From the NCBI RefSeq assembly GCF_036785885.1, contig NC_092312.1, forward strand, positions 11,426,001-11,490,000: a stretch of DNA of 64,000 bases, in the 5' to 3' direction. A program made the translations under genes and the position numbers. Origin of the DNA: Coffea arabica. Its lineage: Eukaryota; Streptophyta; Magnoliopsida; Gentianales; Rubiaceae. Of the stretch, positions 1-12,466 are shown piece after piece; position 1 is the first letter of the stretch; every line of letters begins with the position of its first letter. The notes beneath the pieces are model-generated. The model was given only the letters and a program-made list of their open reading frames with translations, had not been told where the DNA came from and did no database searches.

Positions 1-2244
1 CAGCGTACAGAAAATTAATCCAAATAAATTACCCTCACCTGAAATGAGATTAATTTGTGTTTCAATACATCATTCCATCTACTTTTTCCAATCCTAAGTT
101 GTATTGATATTTTTCCTTGTTCAGCATGGTTATCTGATATATCAATATCAATAAGAAAATGACATACGTAAAATGAGTAGTTTGGTTGGATTGTGATGTA
201 TCTAGAAGTAGGATGAAGGGTGTACTTATACCAAGTCTGCATCCAGAGACCTCTTCTCGTACGCATCAATTTATACATTTATATTTTTTCTAAAGTAAGA
301 CTTCATGTCTTGCAAGGAAAAAGAAACACTAATAATGTTTTTATCACATAGCTAGGGTGAGTCTTAAGAACCAAGCACATCATCTTTACAGGCCATGCCA
401 CATATTCCGAAGCAACAACCGTCAAATCATTAAAAATCCAGTGGTAAAGCTCATTTTGATGAAATAAAATTTAAGGTGGAGTTTTTCTCAATGAGATTAT
501 GGTAATTATGTGAAGTGTAGGTTAAGGCGGGGGAAAAAAATTGGTTACGTACATACACTACTGTTATTTCAGAACATGAGGAAATTAAAATAACCCTCAG
601 CTTCTCCAACATTACATTAACGGAAAACTTGGGTGAATAATGTATAAAATACGTACCTCGGTGAAGTTTAATATACTTTACTTTCAAGGGTATTTGAGGT
701 CACAACATGCACTTTTACGAGCATCCAGATAATTAGTTAATGGCCAAATTAGTGACCTGTGGCGACATTCAAAAAATATATATATATCGAGAATTTAAGG
801 GGCAAATGTTTAACCGATGACCTCGAATCAAAATCCAACAATTACCTCAAATTTTGCAAGTTAATACTACTATACTTTTGCAAATAGCATCGTTTTAATT
901 TGTAATTTTGCAAGTTGATATATATACTTTTGCATGGTTCTAGGAATGCTTAATTCCTTGTGTATATGCATGGGGGACGTAGACAATAATGTATAGGATA
1001 GGATAACAAGAACTGGAGTTTTTTCATTTCCCTATCCTGCTTGCTTACTGTCTCTTTTTTTTTTGGACTCTAACCTTCAAACTCATGTTCCTCCTTTGAC
1101 CAGGCGTCTCAAAATCTGCAAGCCATCTTCCTCATTTGACTAGCCATCTCTATCCCATCATATATAATCTTAAATGAATTTCTTGAATATGATCTAATCA
1201 CACTCGTGTCAAAAAAGAAAAAAATAATAATAATAATAAAATAGCAACAAAAAAAGAAAGAGATCAAGAAGGGAGAGGTTTTTTTGTAAAAAAAAAAAAA
1301 AAAGATAAAAATGTTATATTTTGTGAGTTTGAGGAGAAAAGGCTTGCACAACGAAATCTGGAACGGAAAACGGGATTTAAAAAAAAAAAGGAAGAAAAAG
1401 TTGCACAGGAAGAAAAGGTCGAAGCAGGAGAAGAATAAAAGAGAGTCAGAGGACGCAATGTGAGTGCTCTAGCGTCAAAGGAGAAATACGAGGAAATTTT
1501 AATTTGGTTTCAAAGTTTTAACAATTTTATATTTCGGCCCCCAGAGTATCTCAAAACTGTTGACATACCTAGAAATATTTTACAGTTTATCGATAGTCCT
1601 AAATTTTAGTGCTGTATTTCAAATAAATCTCCAAAATTAATTCTAAACTATGGAATAGACATTAAATCATATGAAATACTAGTTGATTATTCCAATGCTA
1701 TTAGTATTTTCTTATTAAATTACTTTGAAACATCAAGCATGTACTAGCATACCTTACTTGATGTTAACCTATTGTTGGACATTTTACATAATATTTTAAT
1801 TTTTAATTAAATTATATTAACCACATCATACTAACATCATCCAAATTTTGACACCAAATGAACCCATTAACACGCTGATCCCTGAACTCTACTGACTCAT
1901 TGTTCGATTCGAGTTTCAAAACACAAAATACCGGTAACAAGTGTTCTGTTACACAATGGGGGTGTACCTTCATGCTACACGCTTTAATATGCTAACAACT
2001 ATTCTCTTTAAGTCATTCAATCATACCGTGATTAAGTTGAACTCTTAAGATGGACATATATCAATGCATGAGCATATGACGTTTGTGTTAGCGTATTAGC
2101 GTGTAATAGAAAACCCATACCCCGCAAAATAGGCAATGGTCTGCGTGGTCTTTTTGTCAACGGATTGGATAGACATCATTTGTGCGGAACATTTGTCGCA
2201 TCAAATTGATGGATGCAAATTCACCTAAAACAAGGAAAGATAGA
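1..2244. other. AT-rich spacer, no gene seen
   Basis: I see no open frame with family-like sequence here. Short frames on both strands are low-complexity, for example the phenylalanine- and lysine-rich frames over the poly-A and poly-T tracts at 1200-1400. Nothing resembles an RNA gene or a long terminal repeat. Confidence 0.6.
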
Positions 2245-2527
2245 CCCCTCGGGGTTGGCTCGGATGGTGCTGGGGTGCCTTCTTAGGTCCTGGCACCGTG
2301 TGGTCACGGTTCGATTCCTGTTATCGTCTTGTATCTTTTGGGGGTGGGGGCACAAGCGAAGTGGGAATAGTCGGGTCCGGAAAATAATCCGTCGAATCTC
2401 GGATACCCATTACGTCAGAAAAAAAAAGAAAGATAGAGTAGACAATGGCGGGCCCGAAAATATAATCCGTCGAATCTCAGATACCCATTACATTAGAAAA
2501 AAAAAAGAAAGATAGAGTAGACAATGG
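2245..2527 (+). mobile_element. tRNA-derived SINE with a duplicated 3' tail
   Basis: The head carries a polymerase III A-box-like stretch at about 2253-2273 and a B box (GGTTCGATTCC) at 2308-2318, spaced as in a tRNA-derived SINE. The body runs into an A-rich tail. The last 77-79 bp, with the tail and the following GAAAGATAGAGTAGACAATGG-type flank, occur twice in tandem (about 2372-2447 and 2448-2527) with a few mismatches. A similar GAAAGATAGA sits just before the head at about 2235-2244, so it may be the target-site duplication. Family assignment would need a repeat library. Confidence 0.6.
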
Positions 2528-5500
2528 ACCGAATATAACGTTAAGAGTTAATGTCCTTTTATCGATTTGTTACCATCAAATTTTTCATTGAAAGAGAAGT
2601 CTTTGTAACCCAAAATCCAACAGGAAAATGGAAAATATAAAAACAAAGCAGGAATCTGACCGTTCAGAGGGGAAAACTTTGAATTTTTGACTTGGTAAAG
2701 GAGGAAAGAATTGTCATCTTCTTCTTCCTTACCTTCCGAAAACCAGTAAAAAGATGAGCACGCGAGACTTTCATTAGGGACAACTGGAACCACGTGGAGA
2801 TTTTGGTCGTCTCGTGGGGTGACAATTCTGGAGCTGCATTTCGCGGCTATTGCGCTTGTCTCGTGGGAATAGTTACAAATTGTAAATCACGGCGTTTAAA
2901 CAACGTTAGACAACTCAACATCTCTTATCTCTTGATTGCCAAGACAAGAAAATTCATCTATTGTTATTTTTAAAATGGTACACTCTTAGTGCGCACTTGG
3001 AAATTGCAATTCTTGACAAATTCAATTCTCACGAGGTCCGCCTACGCAAGCATCCACTTGTCGTCATTGATTGCCTCAAAAATATCACTTTTTTTTTTAA
3101 TTTTATTTTAGGCTGTTAGCCAAAACTCTCACTGGCCTTTCCAAAATCAGTTGGTTGCCTTGTTTGGAAAGGGATTTTCTATCAAAACATCTCTACGTTT
3201 TTCGTGAATACATTTTTCAATCACTTTGTTTTTATTTTATATAAATTAAATTGCTACAGTATATTTTCTACAAAAACTTCAAAAAATTGCAATCCAAACA
3301 CAACCAAAAAGGTTGACCGTGAATTCTTTGGATGACGCAGCCCCAACTAAATTTGAATAATTCTTATGTTTTTTTTTTTTTTTTGTGGTTGTAGTGGTTT
3401 TTCAATTTTCTTTCTCTGTTGTTTCTTATCCCAATTGAATTCAGAGTTGATTTTTGGAGATGAAAATGCCAATCAAGCCTTATAAGCTGATTTACCTCAC
3501 CCCTCATGTCACCCCGCTTCCATTTGTTAGCCAAATTCGCCAGACACGCAAGTAGTTATAGATGAGCCCTTCTTTCAAGTCATCTTCGAAGTTTGAACAT
3601 GGTTTGGTTCCCCTTATCTGCAGAAAATACACAAATAAAGTTAAGGCCCGTTCATGCCCCTCTGCTCGAATTTAGCTAGATTCTGTGTAACTGCAGAAAA
3701 AAAGCTTTAAAGAATTTAACGGTCGAGATCGGTCCAGTTGACCTTGAGCTGATCTCAGCCGTTAACCTAAAATTCAAATGAATGATCAGTCAAGGTGAAC
3801 TTCAGGTCAACGGTCGAGATCAATCCAACCTGGACTGGACCAATCTCAATCTCAGCCATCATATGCTCTCTGCAGTTGCAGGAGACAATTCGGACCCCCT
3901 TTACCCTATTTATTGTTCTTTAGCTAGTTCGGTTGTTGAAGGTGTCCATGCCATACTCTCACAACGGGGTGATTCAAAATTTAATTTTCCTTCAAGAGAA
4001 AATTTGTTGTTCTTATCGATTACTGAATAAGGTAGTCCCATTTTAGTGTGAACTTATTTTCTAAAGAATCACCAAAACTTATTAAGATAAGACCAAGATA
4101 TCATGCACATAGAAGTTGACATCACATGTACTAGGAGTGATTGCATGATAGACAACTTATGATGGCAACTTGTCCGTTCTAAAAGCTGATTTAGCACAAG
4201 GCTCTCAAATCACAGATGAGGGTGGATGCAAGTCACACCATACAATTAATGATTTAGATCAGGTCACACTAACTCCATACAATTAATGATACAATTAATG
4301 ATTTAGATCAGGTCACACTAACTCCAATCAAATTCAACTATTCATTTCAAAGTAAAATAATAGATATATATATATATATATATATATGTACGTCTGTCTG
4401 TATACATGGAATGAAAGTCTTAATTCAAACCGTGTAAATATAGTCCAATCTAAACTATTGAATTTCTCGAATTCCACTCGAAAGAAAAAAGACTTGTGGC
4501 ATTGCATTTTGAACCTTAATTGATAACAAATTTATATGTTAACCTGGCCAAACCCCATTAACGTTAATTGCAAATGTTTTTCACCTGCATTGAGATAATC
4601 GATCATTTGCAAGTGCGCATTACGAAATTGGATAGAATTTACATCAAAACACTCTCATGCAACTATTAGCACTTTAGAATAGTTCAACGTTCGCTATATT
4701 GAAATCACACATTATGACACTCCCAAGTAAGTATATTTTGCCAAGCTTTCCCTTGGTTGATTCATGGATGTTACACGAAAGTCAATGTCTTCAATTAGCG
4801 AGTAGCAATTAAAAGAAGGGGCACACGTCATTAATTTAGCTCTATTCCACCATTCAAGTTTGAGCTATGTGGATAAGATAAGGATTACACCATATGTCAA
4901 ACCCATATGCATGCTGTGGACTTGCGAAGCATAAACATGGTGTCGATCGGTTTCTAATTTAACGCATTATAACTCGGATAGATTTTGACCCTCACAAAAG
5001 CATTAAATGCAGGTCCACGATCGTGATTTTAGAGGATTATATTATAGTTTTGCACGTCCTATTTTCTTCTGGCCCAAGGTTGGTGTATAGTTGTTGCGCG
5101 TATAGATGGACTCGTTCTTGAATGAAGGCACCAGCGTTTATCATAACAGAGAAAAATAATTAATGGTCTTTGATTTTGAGTAATGACTTGGTGGGGCTTT
5201 CAGGGTTGTATGGTCGGATCCGAAGTAGATTATTTGACTAATTTGGCGCCCACCTGATCAGAACGTACTGTGGGAAAGAGTAAAATAGAAATTTTCTCTC
5301 TCCTTTAAGTGTTAAATTTGATTAATCCGGTCAAGACCTTAATCATTCTGAAATTCATCCGTACATGTCTTCTTCGAGCCAGAAGATACTAAGATGAAAC
5401 TCATTTTGGTACAGAAAACGTGCCAGCCAAATGCCAGTTTGCTCCAGTTTGTTAATTCCGATCATCATCACGGGTCAGGATATGTTCACGAGATCGCTTA

Positions 5501-6272
5501 TAAGAGTTCATACAAATCATCTACTAATATAAATTTCACATCAACAACAGAATTCAAATCCACTATATTTTGTGAAGAAGCAACTCATTCTTGCTAAATG
5601 AATCAATTTCTGTTGGCCAGGAGACCAACTTAGTTGCTAAAATGTTAATTAGATATTGTTTCTTTCATTTAAGCCTTCTCTTTTCTCCTCCTCCTTTCTT
5701 AGAAGGCTTAGATTCTCCTTTAAAAAAAAAAATAGTACATGAAATTTAGTTGTCATATATGTTACTTGTCCAAAATATGAGCTATAAAATATTCAATCTC
5801 TAGCATTAAGAAGACTGATCCAGTTATTGAGTTTGGCTTTTTCATAAGAGAGCTCGTATTGAATCAGTAATTAATAGATACAAGTTTAAATTGAAAATTA
5901 CTGGTATTTATGGATAGGATACGTATTCTTGCATGCGATATTCATTGTAAATTAATCCATGAATAATCGTGTTATTGCAAATACCAGTTCAGAAGAATCA
6001 ATCATCCGATGTATTTATATGATGAGTACTTTCTGAATAATGCAGTTGTATAGGTAATTCATCCATGCAATGACAGTTCTACATAAGCGTGGGTTATTCA
6101 CGCACGTTTTATTGAAATTTTCGACCAAAATTACTTGAAGCTGAAGTTTCCTTACGGGAGCCTTTGTTGATTTCCAAACATTTTCGACCAACCACGAGTA
6201 GAGGTTCTGGTTAACATCGGCGGACTCTACAGAAATCAAATTTGTCTTCTCTTTATCTTTACAGAAAATACG
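2528..6272. other. Spacer with small repeats
   Basis: No gene is recognised. About 3150-3310 is a possible small MITE: the left end reads TTGTTTGGAAAGGG-like and the right end ATTGCAATCCAAACACAACC, which are imperfect inverted partners. At about 4231-4326 a stretch containing CATACAATTAATGAT is partly duplicated in tandem. A (TA)n microsatellite lies at about 4364-4387. Confidence 0.45.
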
Positions 6273-6408
6273 ATGGGAACAGAGGCTGCTTCCACATTGC
6301 CAGCCATTCTCCGCGACGACGAAGAGGTTTTCCAGCAGCTTAGCACGAAGCATCCACCCGACGGCCGGTTCCACATTTCAATTTCCAATAGAAATACGTG
6401 TTTTTTTT
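6273..6408 (+). other. Possible 5' coding fragment, unidentified
   Basis: An ATG at 6273 opens a frame starting MGTEAASTLPAIL and running through DDEEVFQQL and HPPDGRFH, which looks more protein-like than its surroundings. It is preceded by a pyrimidine-rich stretch ending in CAG, like a splice acceptor. It then runs into a poly-T tract at about 6400 and no continuation is seen. I do not recognise the family with confidence. It could be a truncated relic or chance. Confidence 0.2.
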
Positions 6409-8387
6409 TTTTAAGAGACGTTATTTATGCTTTATTCTTATATGATGTCTGAGGTGTGAATCTTTTATTTTTTTTTTAAATCTATTTTGTGTTATTCTTA
6501 ATTGCTTTTGATATTTTGATTTTTAAAAATCTACTTTTAATTTTTTTTTTTTCCGATAACGTGCTTAATTACCTTTAGAAATCAGCTACTTAGGTAAGCC
6601 AAGGTTATCAAGTACTGTAGTATGAAACCGCGGAAGGGAACGGTCCTGATGCATGTGTTTGAACTTCAAGAACTGATTTTTTCTATTACTGTTTCCTTCA
6701 CCAACCAAATCTATAGCAAATGTATTTGTGTGTGTCAGTGTCTGAACAATGCTTTCATGTTTTTCTTAATGGGTTTTTCCTCATTGTTTCTGGGGCAATC
6801 CGAACTCAAAAGGATCTAGCAAAGAAATTAGAAACATTCCAAGCAAAGAAATTATTTGGTTGTAGACCTGTACGTATTACCGCCGTTCTTTTGAGTATAA
6901 TATCCTTCTATAACAAAGTTTGAGCTCCGGCCAAGCACCAAGAAGTTACACTAATTTTTGGGATACACTGAGATTTCTGGTTATTTTATTTAGTTCTCTT
7001 GAAGTTTCAAAAACTACGAGTTGGCTGCCCAATTTTTTTTATTTGAATCAATTCACTTTCTTGATTATCCTTTTTTCGATTCTTTTAATTAGAAACGTCC
7101 TTATTGGTCATCTTGGGTGCATTTGATAAAATTGATATTTGAAATTTGAATCCAGTAAATTATTGAATTATTAAGTACTAAATTTAATACATTTGACTGC
7201 ACATCACATTATGTGATAAATGAATAATAACTTATCACTTATTTTTAGAGCAAATTTTGCCTAGAAAATTCAATACGACTTAATTAATTCAGATGTTCAA
7301 TTTTTAGTTATCAAACGCATCTGAACATATTAAGATCTGAATCCATTAAATTTAAGTGCTGAATGAAATTATCAAACAGGACTTAGTGTTGAAGAATTAG
7401 AAGTATAAGCATGATAATTCAGTGACATACTATTTCAGTCATTTTTCAAAGATTTGCCTCTTTAAATAGGAAATATTTTGTGACAACCACCCTCTTGGAC
7501 ATGTAGAAACCACCATAATCTCCTCCTTCGCCTCCCCCACCCCAACCCAAAAAAAAAAACTCCAAAAAAAAAAATAAATAAAGCTACATGTAAAGGTAGA
7601 AGACTCCAGACCCCAACCCAAAAGTTATTTCCAGAAAAGGGCACGCACTCTCAGTGCAGAAATGATAAGAAACCCAAAGTCACATGAAATTAAGACGATG
7701 AGGTGTTATGTCCCTCAGTGTCCATCATGTTACAATCACAAATATTCCTCCTTTTCCGTAAATTTAATTAGTTATTAGTTGTTAAAACCCCATGCCAAAT
7801 ATTGGAAACAAAAAAAGGAAAATTTATTCTTCCAGACAATTTAAAGCATGCTGAAACATAAATGGTACTAACATAGCTTGATTATGATTATCCAAACAAA
7901 GAAAAGAAGAAAAATGGACCGCAAAAAGTACGGATTAAACGCGGATTTCCCCTAAAATACTCGAAGATTCTCTTGTCGCAAATTGACTCTCATTTTCTCT
8001 CTTGTGGAAACAAGGAGAGAAAAAGTCACGTCCATGCGCACATTCAAGACCCAACCCTGCAACATTGGATGCACGTTTGATAATATCATTATTATATCTC
8101 TTAATATCTTACGGAATCTGAATACTCTTCTGGTTAAGAAGCAGTAAACTGTTGAATGTTCTCCCTTTTTGGTATTTGTTTTTTTTTTGCCACTTGTTTA
8201 TGTCCTGCATTTGTTTCTTGTTGATTAAGGAAATCTTGGTTTTGTTTTCAAACCCCAGGTGGATGACCTTGTATAGTAACCTTAAAGTGATCACCTGAAT
8301 ATTGTAGATAACGACTACCACCATTACAATAATTGGTTTCCTGTCCCTGAAGAAGAAAACTAATACAAAAGCTGCCTTTTGCCGTTC
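6409..8387. other. Spacer upstream of the proline-rich protein gene
   Basis: AT-rich sequence with no recognisable coding frame. It must hold the promoter and 5' leader of the gene starting at 8388. I could not settle on a TATA box. Confidence 0.5.
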
Positions 8388-11300
8388 ATGGCATCAGGGG
8401 CCTGGTGCGGCGTGGCACCCTTCCTTTTCCGTAAAAAGCTTCCAGGATTTGAGGTGTGTTTCTTTATGCCTAAGCTAATTCTTGTTTACGCATTCTCCTT
8501 TTCAGCCTCTTTTTCTTTTTCATGCATGCGGAGGTTTGCGGTTGGTTTTCGTCATGTTTAATTCCATTGGGGCTTTCTCATGGTTAACCATCATCTGTCA
8601 ACGATATATCTGCAAATGACATTCTGGGTTCATGATTAGCTGTTGATTGTGATATATCATCTTTAGGTGCATAGCATATCAATTTCTGGTCAGATCTCAT
8701 CTTTCAGTGATAATTGGTTATGAGACATCTCCACACATAATTAGTTTCCAACTAAGCAATTCACGATAACTAGCTGTATGGCATCTTCTTCTTCTTCTTT
8801 TTTGGGTGTAGCAATCCCATTATTGTGAGACAAATTAGAATATCATGCCTGAATTATGTTTTGATCACGTTGAACTCCAATCTTCTTCTCTTTTGAAAGT
8901 ACTTTAGTCTGTCTAATGCAATTTCTTGAGCAAACTCTTAAGTTTATCAACTCAACAAAAGGTTTATGGCCGTGAAAGTTGACGTGGTGCAAAAAAGAAT
9001 GCAGCCCTGGTTACTTCCAAATTTTCAAATATAGACATAAACCATGCTAAACAAATTATAAAGCAACAATAGATTATGAGAAATTGCGAAGAAAATATGT
9101 TTTGAGGTTTACTTTATTTGGCACGAAATTTGATAACGTTTCAATGATCTTAGTCATATGAAGTAAACAACAATAAGAAGGCAGATCTGCAAAATGGAGG
9201 AAAGTAACAAGTATATGCCTGGAATGTTTACAGGGTAAAGAACAAGCAAGTAAAAGCTCTAAAGCATCAAAAAATCAAAAACAAATGAAGAATACTGCAG
9301 TTGTCAAGTCACGCGGGGTTGCAGGGAACTTTGTAAAGATGACAGATATTCGGACGAAGGTTCTGACCTTCAGGGACTTGCTTGACTTATCTCCCTGCAT
9401 TGGCTCTGCTTCTGTGAATGAGGTAATCTTTGATTACGGGTTTCGTAATTGTCTTTCTTCATAGAGCTCCAGGTGTCCATGACAAGATCAGCGTTTGCAA
9501 GTTGACTTCTGAATTCTTCTCATGTCTCCTGATTTTCTCTGCAGCTACTGATATGGACACTGCAGGATCTCCATAGACTATATCCTTCCCTTAAACCAAG
9601 CATTCCAGTATCAGAAATCGAAAGAGCATCAACAGATCAGGTCATCTTTCTGCTCGTTTTTGTGGGGTGTTTTTGCTACCTTATCAATCACAAATTCTGG
9701 ATTCAAATGGTTCACTTGGCAGACGTTTAGTGTACAATAGAAAATTAAGATTACCTAATGAAACAGGTACTACGCTGCTTCTGCGATTTCCTGAAATCAC
9801 TTGGAGACTCGTGGATTAACAATGGTGAATGGATGGTTAAATGCAAGTATGATGCCTCTATTAAGCTGAACCAAAATGATCTGGAAGATATTGGTATGTT
9901 GTACATAAGATATATTTGGGAAATATTTCTTACCTGATCAGCATTGACAACAATTTGCATTTGCTGGAATTGAAACAGCACAGTCCATGCTTGAAGACAT
10001 GAACAAGCTAGCAAGAGAAAGGATGTTTGATATGATGGATGAGGATGAGCAGATGAATGGATATAGTCCCTCCGAGACTGCATTTGGGAAAGCCTTGTCA
10101 GAGTCCTATTCAGACAGTAAAAATTCCCTTTCCAGTTCTCCAGCTACTCCAACTTCAGTCCTTCAAGATATGACCAATATGTTATCCAAGGGCACAAAGC
10201 AATCCTATACTCCACCTCTTCTGCTTCAACTTAGAGTTCAAGCAGTTGAAAAACTGAACCCCATAGATATAAAGCGCCTGTCATTCCACATGCTTCCTCA
10301 TGCAGCAGCTCCAGATCCTAATTACCCACTCCAGAAATGTGAAACATTTGAGGGACGACGGCTGGAGCTGGAAGCAAAACATGAATCTGTATCAAAAGCA
10401 GCAGGCACCAATGAGGTTAACCAAGATTTTGAAATGGAAGAGGACACTTTCGACGTAGTAATGACCAATTCAGATGAGTCGGCAATTGAAGCTGGAAAAA
10501 CTAGGACTACTAATGAAAATTTGGTAACTGGGCCAGTCCCTTGCACCCCAGCAAAAGGAGATATTGATGTGGTTCCACCACCTACTTCACTCCCTAAACT
10601 GAGATCAAATGTCTCTGAAAAGGAAAATACTCCACAAATTCCAGTAGAATACAAATTACCCCTAGATAAAATAGCCTCACAAGGATCAGCAGCACCACCA
10701 CCCCCACCTCCTCCTCCACCACAGATGTTTCCCAAAAATGAAGTACTATTGGCACGACAATGTCAAACTCAATTATTGGAAACAACATGTCCAACACCAC
10801 CACCACCTCCACCTATACCGTCGCCAATTGCTGAGGGAAGCATAGCCATCACACCACCTCCACCACCACCTCCACCTCTACCACCAGTGACTTCAATGAG
10901 CACAACTTTCTTTCCTCCTCCTCCTCCTCCTCCTCCACCTCCATCAACTTCCAACATACCGGGAAGTATAGCACCACCTCCTCCACCTTCATCTATGGCA
11001 TCAGGAAATTTCACATTTCATCCACCACCACCCCCTCCACCCATGGGATCAGGAAAAATAGCTCCACCACCTCCACCTCCTCCTATGGGAGCATCCAATG
11101 GAGGAGTGCCAGCACCGCCACCCCCCATGCAGCCAGGAATGCGAGGTCCTCCACCTCCTCCTCCAGGGCTTGGAGGTGCCAAAGACCCGCGTCTCAGGAA
11201 AGCAGCAACCAAATTGAAGAGGTCATCCCAAATGGGAAATCTGTATCGGCTTCTCAAATTAAAGGTGGAAGGTGGGTCTAACTTAGATGCAAAATCATCA

Positions 11301-12466
11301 AGGAAAGGTAAAATTTCTTCCACAAGTGGAGGACAACAGGGAATGGCTGATGCACTTGCAGAAATGACAAAGAGGTAAGGCCACAGCAATTTCCAATCCA
11401 AAGGTGTAAGGAGGTCAAGATACCTTCCTCCCAATGAATGGAACATGAGTAATGATTTATGGTTTGGCTACATCTCAGGTCAGCATACTTCCAACAGATT
11501 GAAGAGGATTTCAAAAATCATGAAAAGTCTATCAGGGAGTTGAAAGTTTCCATCAACTCTTTCCAGTGTTCGGACATGACTGAACTCCATAAGTTCCACA
11601 AGCATGTGGAGTCCATCCTTGAGAAGTTAACTGATGAGACACAGGTTCTTTTCCTGATATTTTCAGCGACAAGGTATAACATGTAATTCACTAATTGATC
11701 ACAATATGAGTAATTCTGTATTGTGTAGGTGCTAGCAAGATTTGAAGATTTTCCAACAAAAAAATTGGAAGCACTGAGGATGGCAGCAGCATTGTACTCC
11801 AAATTAGATACTATAATCACAACCCTTAAGAACTGGCAGATTGAGTCTCCTGTTGGCCCAGTTATTGATAAAATTGAGAAATACTTTAGCAAGGTATTTC
11901 CTCAAAGTCATATGGCTTATTTTACTGCTGTTTTTCCCACAATAAATGCTACAGCACTCGCTTGCGATATTAATAAGACAATGCTAACTAAAAGCACCGT
12001 ATTTAGATCAAACAAGAACTGGATGCTTTGGAAAGGACTAAAGATGAAGAGTCTAAGAAATTTCAGAGTCACAAAATCAATTTCGACTTTGGCATCCTTG
12101 TACGCATTAAGGAATTGATGGTGGATGTTTCTTCAAGCTGTATGGAGCAGGCACTGAAGGTAAGTTTATTAACAATTTGCTTCTAATCTGGGAAACTTTT
12201 ATATATGACTACAAGTGCAAGGTTTGGTTTGAACACGCCTGAAACTATTATACGATATGATCCAGGAAAGAAGAGATGCAAAGGCAATGGAGAATGCACA
12301 AAAAGGACCTAAAACCGAATGTCCTAAAAAGAGATCTGGTAAAATGCTTTGGAAGGCCTTTCAGTTTGCATACCGGGTTTATACTTTTGCAGGTGGACAT
12401 GATGACCGTGCTGATCAGCTGACAAGAGAACTGGCTTCTGAAATCCAGACTGATCCGAATCATTAG
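8388..12466 (+). CDS. Proline-rich (hydroxyproline-rich-like) protein, At4g04980 type
   Basis: I assemble nine exons: 8388-8453, 9234-9422, 9545-9640, 9767-9893, 9979-11374, 11479-11644, 11729-11893, 12007-12159 and 12266-12466. All introns are GT-AG, the phases agree and the sum is 852 codons plus TAG. The start is the ATG at 8388 (MASGAWCGVAPFL). The N-terminal part holds LTFRDLLDLSPC and LQDLHRLYP, which I recognise from the family of the uncharacterised Arabidopsis protein At4g04980. Residues of about 400-560 are runs of proline broken by short spacers. The C-terminal part is helical and charged (FEDFPTKKLEALRMAAALY). Formins and CHUP1-type actin-binding proteins have similar proline tracts, but I see no FH2 domain. 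No signal peptide is evident, so the old 'glycoprotein' label may be wrong. Function is unknown. The exon chain is well supported; the family name rests on recognition. Confidence 0.85.
10690..11180 (+). repeat. Proline-codon-rich low-complexity tract inside exon 5
   Basis: CCA/CCT/CCC codon runs of six to eleven prolines alternate with short spacers such as PMGSGKIAPP. The tract makes long glycine- and valine-rich frames on the opposite strand, which are artefacts. Such tracts vary in length easily and typically bind profilin, SH3 or WW domains; binding here is inference. Confidence 0.8.

Noticed and set aside
1109-1458. Minus-strand frames rich in phenylalanine and serine
   Set aside because: Low-complexity translation of A-rich tracts.
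10322-11446. Long glycine- and valine-rich open frames on minus
   Set aside because: They are the reverse of the proline codons of the plus-strand gene, whose exons, phases and family motifs are clear.
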